Part shown: positions 8,996-17,757 of the stretch, piece after piece | How positions within the stretch are numbered: the first letter of the stretch is position 1 | Layout: each line of letters begins with the position of its first letter | NCBI RefSeq assembly: GCF_037126285.1 | Contig: NZ_CP147012.1 | Coordinates: forward strand, 868,001 to 932,000 | Reading direction: 5' to 3' | DNA length: 64,000 bases | Source of the DNA: Bernardetia sp. MNP-M8 | GTDB taxonomy: Bacteria > Bacteroidota > Bacteroidia > Cytophagales > Bernardetiaceae | Notes under the pieces: generated by a model | What the model was told of the DNA's origin: nothing | What the model saw: only the letters and a program-made list of their open reading frames with translations | Databases searched by the model: none | Position numbers and translations under genes: made by a program

Positions 8996-9801
8996 AGGTA
9001 AACGCACGAAAGATTTATGAGAAAATCAGTTTTTCTAAGTAGTCTTTATTTAAGCTTGCTTTAAATCTTCTTTTTTTTAGACTTAATTTTTCATCCGAAC
9101 GCTTTACTTTATTTAAAGCTATTTTTCTTAAAATATTTAGATTCACTTGTGAATGAGCTGTTCTGCTTCTATTTTTATCTTCCTCAAAAGTCATATCTAA
9201 ATGCCAATGAAGTTGATTCTCAATACCCCAATGTCCTCTAATAGCTGTATTAAAATAGTCAGCAGAAGCTAATTTACTGCTTACATAATACCTTGTATTA
9301 CAAAATGTTATGTTATTTTCTATACGTTCATAATCTATTCTGATAATTGTTTTCAAATGTGTCCACTTTTCTATAAAGTGAGTCACTAAAAGTTCTTCTG
9401 CTTTCATTATTTTACATTTCCTTATTTCTATTCTACCATGCGTTGTTTCTCTTGTAGTATCTGTATTTTCTTCTTTTACTTGCGTCCAAATGAAAGCATC
9501 ATTTACTTCTCCGAAAAATTTTTTTTGAGTTGAAAGTATCGTGAGAAGGAATACCGTTAGGAAGTTCTATAAATTGTAAGAGCCATTCAAAGCATTCTTT
9601 TCCCAAAGATTCCATATCTTCGAAGTCTTTACCATTAGATATCAAGGTGCAAAGAGCTATAAAAAGTATATCACAAAGTTTATGTAGAACTTTCCAAGGT
9701 TGTCTGAAATCTTTAATATCAGAAAACAAAAAATTAATAGAGTCTTGCATTAAATAGAAAATAAACCAATAAAGATAAGTTTTTTTCGTGCGTTTATCCT
9801 A
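8996..9801 (-). mobile_element. Internally deleted ISAs1-family insertion sequence
   Basis: Terminal inverted repeats are visible: AGGTAAACGCACGAAA at 8996-9011 and, read on the minus strand from 9800, AGGATAAACGCACGAAA. They match over about 16 bases apart from one extra A. Between them lies only a shortened transposase (see the pseudogene). No convincing target-site duplication is visible. The element is about 806 bp, much shorter than a complete ISAs1 element, and can move only if a full copy elsewhere supplies transposase. Confidence 0.75.
9015..9750 (-). pseudogene. ISAs1-family transposase, internally deleted and frameshifted
   Basis: The first 80 or so residues (from 9750) match the N-terminal domain of ISAs1/H-repeat transposases, including LCDILFIALCTLISNGKDF and GIPSHDTF. 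A frameshift at the T-run near 9520-9530 then leads into a frame reading FGEVNDAFIWTQV, THGRIEIRKCKI and the C-terminal block RGHWGIENQLHWHLDMTF, open to 9015. The family is normally about 370 residues; here roughly 150 are missing between SHDTF and HGRIE. That segment carries the first catalytic Asp residues of the DDE triad, so the protein must be inactive even if the frameshift is bypassed. The C-terminal piece alone (9015-9407) keeps an open frame. Confidence 0.85.
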
Positions 9802-10001
9802 CATATTTTTTATAAAAATTTACTTTCATATTTTAAAAAGAAGTTTTTTTGTAACTAAAAAAAAATGTTGATTTTATGTTGAATTGACGTTATAAAATTT
9901 CATAGCAAAATTATTTTTACTTAAATTATACATCATTGCTACTCAAGTTATTGAGCAGTTATTTTATTGAGCTTATCCATTTTATAAAAATAATATTTAA
10001 T

Positions 10002-13000
10002 ATGAAAAAAAGACAAATACTACAAACTTTTGGTTTTTTGATTCTACTTATTTTTAATGGAGGAATATCAATTCCTTTATTAAAAGCTCAACTTTCTCTT
10101 ATTCCTAGTCCTAGTGGTTATAATTCTGATAATAGAGGTTACAGAGATTCTCCAATTGTATATAATAATGTTTTATATATGAGGTATTTAGGAGATGATG
10201 GAAATTATGATTTAGGCAAATATGACGGCACAACTCTTTCTATTATTCCTAGCCCTAGTGGTTATGATGCTAGTAACTATGGACATAATAAAGAACCGAT
10301 TATCTATAATGGAAATCTTTATATGCGTTACCGTGATAACGGTAATAATGACGACTTAATGAAATATAATGGAACAACTCTTACTCCTGTTCCGAGTCCT
10401 AGTGGTTATGATGGAGCTACACATGGATACAGAGGAGAAGCCATTGTTTTTGATAATAAACTTTATCTAAGATATAGAACCAATGCAGGAGAATTTATTT
10501 TGGTAAGCTATGACGGAACTACATTAACACCTATTCCCAATCCTGTTGGTTACGAATATTCTAGTCAGCCTATTGTATATGATAATGCACTTTATTTAAA
10601 ATATGTAAACACAACAACATCTGCTTATCATTTATTCAAGTATGATGGAACTACTTTTTCACATATAACTAACCCAAGTGGTTATGAAAATGTAGGATAT
10701 GCAGGTAATCCTATTGTATTCAATGGAAAATTATATGGACAATATATAGCTAACACAGGTAATAATGTCCTTATGGAGTGCAATATAACTACTCTTACTC
10801 CTATTTTTCCTAGTGTACAATCTAATTATACTAATTCGGCAAGAGGATACAGGGCTGAAGGAATTATCTATAATAGTAATTTGTATATAAAATATAGAAA
10901 TAATGCTGGAGCATACGAACTATATAAATTTAATGGAACTAATCTTGCTTTAATATCCAATCCTTCAGGTTATGAAAATTCAGCAAGAGGGTATGAAGGA
11001 GAAAGTTTTGTTTATGCAGGAAAATTACATGTGAGTTATAGACATAATACGAGTTATTATACTTTATTTACTTATAATGGAACAACTTTAACAGAAGTGC
11101 CTAATCCTGTTGGTTATACAAGTAGTGCAACTGGTTATAATTCATCCTTAAACTTAAATCAGCACGGAATTGAATACAATGGAAAAGCCTACATGTATTA
11201 TACTACCTCTACTTTTGCAGGAGTATTATTTAGCTATGATGGAACTACACTAACTGAAATTTCTAACCCATCAAATTATACGAATGAAGGAGTTGATGAT
11301 GTCAGTCCTTTTATTTTATTTAACGATAGGCTCTATTTAAGTTATGAACACGATGATGGGAGTTATGATTTAGGAGCTTTTTTCTCCGCTTCTCTAGCTA
11401 CAGTTACAACAACAACTCAAGCCAACATAACATCCACCACAGCCGATTTAGGAGGAAATGTAACCAATGATGGAGGTGCAACAGTAACAGAAAATGGCAT
11501 TGTTTGGGGAACATCATCAACTCCTACAACATCAGATAATAAAGTACAAATAGGAACTGGAACAGGAATTTTCAATCAAACTATAACAGGATTACCTTCT
11601 GCTACTACTGTTTTTGTTCGTGCTTATGCAATCAATAGTGAAGGAACTTCTTATGGAAATCAGATTAGTTTTACTACATTATCAGCAGGACAATGTACTA
11701 TATCTAATACCAGTTCAACTGTTACACAAGCTAATGGCTCTGATATTGGACAAAGTTTTACGACGTGCCAAGATGGAAAATTAGATAAAATAAGATTTTT
11801 GGCAGGAAATTCTATGACAGGAGTTACACTCAATATCAAATCTGGAAATGGAACTGGAGGAGCAACATTAGGCACATTATCAGGATTAGGTTTTACAGCT
11901 TCTGGTACAGCTACAGATTTTAAAGAAGTCGATGTAAGTAGTCTGAACATTTTAGTAACTAACTCTAGTAACTATACATTTTATTTTACTTCTGCATCTC
12001 TTCTTGTAGAAAATTCAGGTGCTAGTACATATAATGGAGGAACTTTTTATTTTAATGGAAGTCCAAATGCTAATTTTGATTTAGTTTTTGAAGTAGATAT
12101 TATAACTCCTACAAATACATCACCTACAGTAACAACAGCCACTCAATCAAACGTAACAGCTACCACAGCCGATTTAGGAGGAAACGTAACTTCTGATGGA
12201 GGTGCAACTGTAACAGAAAGAGGAATAGTTTGGGGAACAAGTACAACACCTACTACTTCAAATAATAAAGTACAAATAGGAACTGGAACAGGAGTTTTCA
12301 ATCAAACTATAACAGGCTTGCCTTCTGCTACTACTATTTTCGTTCGTTCGTATGCTATCAATAGTGAAGGAACTGCTTATGGAAATGAGATTAGTTTTAC
12401 GACACTCAATAGTGCTACTGAAATAATTACGACAGTAGCAGGAGATGGAACAAATAACACTACAGGAAATGGTACTGGTGCTACAAGTTCAGTAGCAATT
12501 GATGAGACTGGAAATATTTATGTAACTACTTCTGGCTTTGGGCACAGTGTTCGCAAAATTACTCCTGCTGGTATACACTCTACTTTTGCAGGAACAGGAA
12601 CTAATTCTTCTACTGGTGATGGTGGATTAGCTATAAATGCCACACTAAATTCTCCTACTGATTTGTACATTAGTAATGGAGCTTTATATGTTGCAGAAGG
12701 AGTGGGCAGGTATATTAGAAAAATAGATTTATCTACAAATATAATTACGACAGTAGCAGGAGATGGAACAAATAACACTACAGGAAATGGTACTGGTGCT
12801 ACAAGTTCAGTAGCAATTGATGAGGCTGGAAATATTTATGTAACTACTTCTGGCTTTGGACACAGTGTTCGTAAAATTACTCCTGCTGGTATACACTCTA
12901 CTTTTGCAGGAACAGGAACTAATTCTTCTACTGGTGATGGTGGATTAGCTATAAATGCTACACTAAATTCTCCTACCGATTTGTACATTAGTAATGGAGC

Positions 13001-16000
13001 TTTATATGTTGCAGAAGGAGTGGGCAGGTATATTAGAAAAATAGATTTATCTACAAATATAATTACGACAGTAGCAGGAGATGGAACAACTAACACTACA
13101 GGAAATGGTACAGGAGCTACCAGTAGTGTAACTGTCGATGCTTTAGGAAATATTTATGTGACTACTTCTGGTTTTGGACATAGTGTTCGTAAAATTACTC
13201 CTACAGGTATATACTCTACTTTTGCAGGAACAGGAACTAATTCTTCTACTGGTGATGGTGGATTAGCTATAAATGCTACACTAAATTCTCCTACCGATTT
13301 GTACGTTAATAATGGAGCTTTATATGTTGCAGAAGGAGTGGGCAGGTATATTAGAAAGGTAACTACATTACCTACTATTAATACAGCTAATGCTTTAAAT
13401 ATAACAACAAATACTGCTGATTTAGGTGGAATAATAAATAGTGGAGATGCTACTTTATCTATTTCAGAAAGAGGAATTGTTTGGGCAATTACTCCAAATC
13501 CTACTACTTCAAATAATAAAGCACAAATAGGTACAGGAGTAGGAAGTTTTTCACAAACAATAAGTAGCTTACCTTCTAACACTATAATTTATTCAAAAAC
13601 CTATACTATTAATGAGGGTCTTACAGTTTATGGAAACCAAATTAGTTTTACTACGCTTTCTGCCTGTTCTGCTCCCACAGCTCAAGTAACCAATCTATTA
13701 GCAGGAAATAACCCAACAGTTAGTACATTAGATGTTGTAAGTTATGATGCACCAACAGGAGGAGCAACAGGTTATGTCATTAAAATAAATAGTACGAATG
13801 GTTTTACAGCTCCTACTAATGCAGCTTCTCTCCCAACAGCAGATTTGAGTTGGAATGATGCAGGAGAACAGGTAATTTATGCAGGTACTTCCACGAATCC
13901 AAATATTGTAGTTACAGGATTAGATCCTAGTACACAGTATTTCTTTAGAGTCTATTCCTATAATGATTGTGCAGGAACAAATACATTTGAAACTATAGGT
14001 ACTGGAGAAGCAGGAACTACCCTTACACTTCCATTACTTGCTGCCACTATTACAAGCATAAGTTGTTCAGGAGGAAGTACAGGAGCAATTGATTTAGATG
14101 TTTCAGAGTTTAGTGGTAGCCAAACGTATGCTTGGTCAGATGGTGGAGTTACTACTCAAAACCGTACTGGACTTTCAGCAGGGGAGTATGAAGTTACTAT
14201 TACTGATGGAGGAACAGATTATACAGCTACTTATGAAGTAGGCTATGATTTAACGTGGACAGATTTGACTGAGTTTACTCTAGTAGATAAAAGACTTACT
14301 AAATCTACAGCTACAACTGGCTGGACAAGCAAAGCCTTTTCTGAAGAAAAAATAATTGCTAATGGAGGAATTACCTTTACAGCAGAAGAAAAAGATGCTT
14401 ATAACTATATGATCGGACTCTCTTACTACAAAGGAGCTGTCGGATATGCTAGTATTCGTTATGCTATTTATCTTACAAATGCTGGAAGTATCGTGGTTTA
14501 TGAAAATGGTGTTGTATATGGTGTTGGAGGTACTTTTGGTACCTATCAAAATGGCGATATTTTCAGAATAGAGCGTACAGGAACAACCCTTGTATATTCT
14601 AAAAATGGCACTCCATTTAGAACAGTTGGGGGCGTTGCAGCAGGTGATTTAATTGCTGATGCCACTATGTACACACCCAATGGACGTATTCCTCAAGTTC
14701 AGTTTACAAGTTGTCCTATTGCTTTAGAAATTACCTCATTTACTTCTAATACTTGTCCTACCGATGGAGCTGGTGCTGCAACAGCAACTCTACTTGGTGA
14801 AGCACTTGCTACTACTTATGCTTGGTCTAGTGGAGAAAATACAGCAAGTATTTTAAATAAAAACACAGGCATTTATTCAGTAACAGCAACAGGTGTGTAT
14901 GGAACTCGTACAAAACACGTAGCTATCGGATATGAAGTAGATTTTGAGAACCAAGCAAACGTAAGTAGTGCAGGTAATGTTCTTACAAAAACAAATGCTA
15001 CAGGCTGGACAAGTGGAGCAAACTCTGCTTCGACACAACAATTAGCTGCTACTGCCAATGGTTGGGTAAGTAATACTATCACCAGCAATACAAGTTCTTA
15101 TATGATAGGTTTAGCAAAACCAAATACAGCTGCCTCTTATACTTCTATTGATTATGCGTGGTACTTTGTAGGAAACTCTAATGCTGTTCCAAGCTATAAT
15201 AAAAATCCTGGTACAGCAGTAGCCTACCAAAAAGGAGATGTATTTACAGTAGCAAGAGAAGGAAGTCAAATGAAATTCTATAAAAATGGAACTGTAGTAC
15301 ACCAATATACTATTAATGCTACTGAAACATTAGTCGCTGATGTAGCTATTAATTCAGGCAGTACAGGAGAAGTACAAGTTTCATTTTGTGGAGCAACAGG
15401 TGGAAGTCAAACCTATACAGCAGCCGTTACAGGAATCGACTGTGGAACTGGAGGAACTGCTGGTACTATTGATATTACAGCAACAGGTGCAACTTATGTA
15501 TGGTCAAACGGAGCTAATACAGCAAATATTACTGGACTCAGTGCAGGAACTTACCAATTAGAATTGACCAAAGATGGAATCACCTATAACGCTTCTTATC
15601 TCATTGGCGCACCTCTAACGTGGACAAACCTAACAAATCTAGCCCTAAATGCAAATGGACAATTAGACCATACAAGCACAACAGGATGGAACACTAATGC
15701 AAACTCTACTCAGAAAGTAATCGGAAATGGGGGAATTGTATTCAATGTAGATAATGCAACTACTTCTTCTTTGATTGGACTGTCCAAAAAAGAGAATGGA
15801 ACTGCATTTAATTCTATAGAATATGCGATCTACACTACTTCTAGTGGAAAAGTATATGTAGTTGAAAAAGGAGTTAATAAAGGGGATTTTGGAAGCTATC
15901 AAACAGGAGATGGATTCAAAATTGAACGAGTAGGTACAGAAATACGATATAGTAAAAATGGCTCTGTATTTTATACTAGCACAAGCGTAACAACACAAGA

Positions 16001-17054
16001 TTTAGTCGTAGATGCTGGTTTATACACAGCAAATACCACACTTCCTAAAGTTTTATTTATCAATTGTGCTTTAGATCTAAGTATTTCAGCTCCTTTATTG
16101 GATTGTGGAGTTTCTACTGGCTCAGCTACTGCTACAGTGACAGGAGGAACGTTTGCTACTACCTATATATGGAAAAATGCTGCAAATGCAACAGTAAGTA
16201 CCACTAATACACTGAGCAACCAACCTGCTGGATATTATACAGTTACAGCAAGTGGAGCATTTAGTAGTATTACAAAAAATGTAGTACTGAGTTACCCTGT
16301 TGATTTTGTAGTGGAAGCAGATGTAACAACAAGTGGGGCAACAGTAAACAAAACCACAGGCACTACTGCTTGGGATGCAGGAGTACATACAACCAATACC
16401 TTGGCTGCAAATCAAGACGGATTTGTAGAAAATACAGTGGCTCAAAATATATCTTATATGTTTGGATTAACGACTCAAAATACAACTCCTTATTTCAGTT
16501 CTATTAAATACAGATGGTATGTACTTGCAAATGGAAAGGCAATTGCAGGATACACGCCTTCTTCTGGGGTAATTATTGACTATCAAGTAGGAGATAAATT
16601 ACGTGTAGAGAGAGTAGCCAGTGTAATAAAATATTTCCATAACAATGTAGAAATAACACAACAAAGCATAGATGCAAGTGAAGAATTGATTGCTGATGTA
16701 GCTATTTATACACCAAATGGAAATGCAGGGAGTTACAAAGTATCATTCTGTCCTAATCCTGCTACTAGAATTGCAACGAAAGTAAAAGCAAATCAAAATG
16801 AGTTTGAACAAGATACATTCAGTGTGTATCCAAATCCGAGTACAGGAATAGTGAATGTACGTTTTGAAACTGCTTTAGCAGCAGATACACAGGTAACGGT
16901 TTTTGATGGAATTGGTAGAAAAGTAAGCTCTCAAAAATTTCAAAAAGGAAAAAATGAGTTGAAAATAAATCTTACCAATCAACCGAAAGGAATGTATCTC
17001 ATTCACTTCAATCAAAATGGTGCTACCTACTCAAAAGCAATTATTATTGAATAG
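10002..17054 (+). CDS. Giant T9SS surface protein: propeller-like, FN3-like, NHL and SprB-type repeats
   Basis: The ATG at 10002 is preferred to the frame start at 9936 because it begins the signal peptide MKKRQILQTFGFLILLIFNG (cleavage near LLKAQ). The predicted protein has 2,350 residues. In order: nine units of about 50 residues (SGY..., YxxxLYxRY, YDGTTLTxI; residues about 30-470); two FN3-like units with TTADLGGNVT and GIVWGT separated by a Cys-containing domain; three near-identical 106-residue NHL-type units (VRKITPAGIHSTFAGTGT); another FN3-like pair; four SprB-like units each followed by a beta-sandwich of about 150 residues in ABAB order; and a T9SS type A sorting domain (YPNPSTG, DGIGRKV, KGMYLIHF). 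The N-terminal units probably form beta-propeller blades. Expected location is the cell surface; the function is probably adhesion or binding. It stands downstream of the decayed sensor and IS element. Confidence 0.85.
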   Translation: MKKRQILQTFGFLILLIFNGGISIPLLKAQLSLIPSPSGYNSDNRGYRDSPIVYNNVLYMRYLGDDGNYDLGKYDGTTLSIIPSPSGYDASNYGHNKEPIIYNGNLYMRYRDNGNNDDLMKYNGTTLTPVPSPSGYDGATHGYRGEAIVFDNKLYLRYRTNAGEFILVSYDGTTLTPIPNPVGYEYSSQPIVYDNALYLKYVNTTTSAYHLFKYDGTTFSHITNPSGYENVGYAGNPIVFNGKLYGQYIANTGNNVLMECNITTLTPIFPSVQSNYTNSARGYRAEGIIYNSNLYIKYRNNAGAYELYKFNGTNLALISNPSGYENSARGYEGESFVYAGKLHVSYRHNTSYYTLFTYNGTTLTEVPNPVGYTSSATGYNSSLNLNQHGIEYNGKAYMYYTTSTFAGVLFSYDGTTLTEISNPSNYTNEGVDDVSPFILFNDRLYLSYEHDDGSYDLGAFFSASLATVTTTTQANITSTTADLGGNVTNDGGATVTENGIVWGTSSTPTTSDNKVQIGTGTGIFNQTITGLPSATTVFVRAYAINSEGTSYGNQISFTTLSAGQCTISNTSSTVTQANGSDIGQSFTTCQDGKLDKIRFLAGNSMTGVTLNIKSGNGTGGATLGTLSGLGFTASGTATDFKEVDVSSLNILVTNSSNYTFYFTSASLLVENSGASTYNGGTFYFNGSPNANFDLVFEVDIITPTNTSPTVTTATQSNVTATTADLGGNVTSDGGATVTERGIVWGTSTTPTTSNNKVQIGTGTGVFNQTITGLPSATTIFVRSYAINSEGTAYGNEISFTTLNSATEIITTVAGDGTNNTTGNGTGATSSVAIDETGNIYVTTSGFGHSVRKITPAGIHSTFAGTGTNSSTGDGGLAINATLNSPTDLYISNGALYVAEGVGRYIRKIDLSTNIITTVAGDGTNNTTGNGTGATSSVAIDEAGNIYVTTSGFGHSVRKITPAGIHSTFAGTGTNSSTGDGGLAINATLNSPTDLYISNGALYVAEGVGRYIRKIDLSTNIITTVAGDGTTNTTGNGTGATSSVTVDALGNIYVTTSGFGHSVRKITPTGIYSTFAGTGTNSSTGDGGLAINATLNSPTDLYVNNGALYVAEGVGRYIRKVTTLPTINTANALNITTNTADLGGIINSGDATLSISERGIVWAITPNPTTSNNKAQIGTGVGSFSQTISSLPSNTIIYSKTYTINEGLTVYGNQISFTTLSACSAPTAQVTNLLAGNNPTVSTLDVVSYDAPTGGATGYVIKINSTNGFTAPTNAASLPTADLSWNDAGEQVIYAGTSTNPNIVVTGLDPSTQYFFRVYSYNDCAGTNTFETIGTGEAGTTLTLPLLAATITSISCSGGSTGAIDLDVSEFSGSQTYAWSDGGVTTQNRTGLSAGEYEVTITDGGTDYTATYEVGYDLTWTDLTEFTLVDKRLTKSTATTGWTSKAFSEEKIIANGGITFTAEEKDAYNYMIGLSYYKGAVGYASIRYAIYLTNAGSIVVYENGVVYGVGGTFGTYQNGDIFRIERTGTTLVYSKNGTPFRTVGGVAAGDLIADATMYTPNGRIPQVQFTSCPIALEITSFTSNTCPTDGAGAATATLLGEALATTYAWSSGENTASILNKNTGIYSVTATGVYGTRTKHVAIGYEVDFENQANVSSAGNVLTKTNATGWTSGANSASTQQLAATANGWVSNTITSNTSSYMIGLAKPNTAASYTSIDYAWYFVGNSNAVPSYNKNPGTAVAYQKGDVFTVAREGSQMKFYKNGTVVHQYTINATETLVADVAINSGSTGEVQVSFCGATGGSQTYTAAVTGIDCGTGGTAGTIDITATGATYVWSNGANTANITGLSAGTYQLELTKDGITYNASYLIGAPLTWTNLTNLALNANGQLDHTSTTGWNTNANSTQKVIGNGGIVFNVDNATTSSLIGLSKKENGTAFNSIEYAIYTTSSGKVYVVEKGVNKGDFGSYQTGDGFKIERVGTEIRYSKNGSVFYTSTSVTTQDLVVDAGLYTANTTLPKVLFINCALDLSISAPLLDCGVSTGSATATVTGGTFATTYIWKNAANATVSTTNTLSNQPAGYYTVTASGAFSSITKNVVLSYPVDFVVEADVTTSGATVNKTTGTTAWDAGVHTTNTLAANQDGFVENTVAQNISYMFGLTTQNTTPYFSSIKYRWYVLANGKAIAGYTPSSGVIIDYQVGDKLRVERVASVIKYFHNNVEITQQSIDASEELIADVAIYTPNGNAGSYKVSFCPNPATRIATKVKANQNEFEQDTFSVYPNPSTGIVNVRFETALAADTQVTVFDGIGRKVSSQKFQKGKNELKINLTNQPKGMYLIHFNQNGATYSKAIIIE
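12423..13376 (+). repeat. 318-bp in-frame tandem repeat, three copies
   Basis: Units start at 12423, 12741 and 13059, each with ATAATTACGACAGTAGCAGG. Units 1 and 2 differ by only a few bases; unit 3 has diverged more at GTAACTGTCGATGC. Each encodes one 106-residue NHL-type segment. The near-identity points to recent duplication and makes the region prone to recombination and misassembly. Confidence 0.9.
14050..16760 (+). repeat. Higher-order ABAB repeat of SprB-plus-sandwich modules
   Basis: Four modules of about 220 residues lie in tandem. Modules 1 (14050-14730) and 3 (15406-16068) share TWTDLTE/TWTNLTN, IIANGG/VIGNGG and VVYENG/VVEKGV. Modules 2 (14731-15405) and 4 (16069-16760) share VDFENQANV/VDFVVEADV, YAWYFVG/YRWYVLA and ELIADVAIY-type ends. 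The pattern suggests duplication of a two-module block, not stepwise gain. Boundaries are approximate. Confidence 0.65.
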
Positions 17055-17081
17055 AATTTTTAAAATATAAAGTAGTTATAC

Positions 17082-17115
17082 AAAACCTTTACTCTTTGAG
17101 TGAAGGTTTTTTGTT
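17082..17115 (+). terminator. Terminator after the giant surface protein gene
   Basis: An 11-bp stem with one G-T wobble (AAAACCTTTAC at 17082-17092 and GTGAAGGTTTT at 17100-17110) has a 7-nt loop and continues into a T-run. It lies just after the stop at 17054. Confidence 0.85.
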
Positions 17116-17290
17116 TTTCTTGTGTCGTCCTAACACAGCGTGACCCAACCAATTTGATTATAGAAAGCCTACCTTGACTCTTGAATTTAGAAAAATTCCA
17201 CTAAAAAAGTTATCTATGAGATAGAGTTGGTTTTTTGTGTATCCTCAAAGAAGGTAGTGCGAAAAGCTAAGCAGAAGATTTTAAAAAAGT

Positions 17291-17423
17291 GCCTTCCCTA
17301 CCATTTGAATATGGAAAGGACGCTTTTCTAGGTTTGCTACTCAATCTCAAAATCATTTACAAGAAAAAAACAAATCCTATAATCCTACTTATTACAGATG
17401 GAAAAACTAACCTCAAAGATTAA
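17291..17423 (+). pseudogene. Possible remnant of a vWA-domain gene
   Basis: The frame reads VPSLPFEYGKDAFLGLLLNL and continues KIIYKKKTNPIILLITDGKT before a TAA near 17421. The LALxLLxxxxxxPIILLITDGxxN pattern resembles the C-terminal half of von Willebrand A domains of the magnesium-chelatase (ChlD/BchD) type. No start codon, no MIDAS DxSxS motif and no longer frame can be found. The surrounding 17116-17757 is otherwise gene-free apart from a hairpin repeat at 17591-17617. Confidence 0.3.
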
Positions 17424-17590
17424 TAAGACTAACTTTACTTGGATTAAAGGGGAAGAATAGATTTTGTTATAAATTAGAAATAAATCAAATATAGAGTTAG
17501 CTATTACTCATAAAGCAAGAAAAAACAAAATTCTATTTAATTAAAAAATAAAGTATCTTGTTCATTAAAATACTGGATATGGGAAATATT

Positions 17591-17617
17591 GTTGTTAGTG
17601 GGGATGCCAACAACGGC
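17591..17617 (-). repeat. Short hairpin repeat, GCC-hairpin family, minus-strand copy
   Basis: Read on the minus strand: TTTTTTGCC, then GTTGTTGG, a short loop region, and CTAACAAC, an 8-bp stem with one G-T pair. It aligns with the copy at 21179-21204, with stem bases differing but still paired. Confidence 0.5.
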
Positions 17618-17757
17618 AAAAAAATGCTTTTATACTAAAATAATTACCATTTTTTGTGAAGACACCTACAATTTTACCACTCATGTCTACTACTGTACTT
17701 GTACATATTTTTAAATCACTTATTTCATAAATAACTCTACTTAACTATCAAGCATCA

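Noticed and set aside
9936-10001. Longer N-terminus for the giant surface protein
   Set aside because: The extra 22 residues would put a hydrophobic stretch before the standard MKK-type signal peptide; the ATG at 10002 fits better.
9802-10001. LytTR-type direct repeats upstream of the first giant surface protein
   Set aside because: I looked for TCAACCACT or its complement and found none, so the operator idea applies only to the second adhesin.
12518-13582. Antisense reading frames of 86-142 codons opposite the NHL repeats
   Set aside because: They recur with the 318-bp DNA repeat and shadow the plus-strand codons; they have no start signals and no family motifs.
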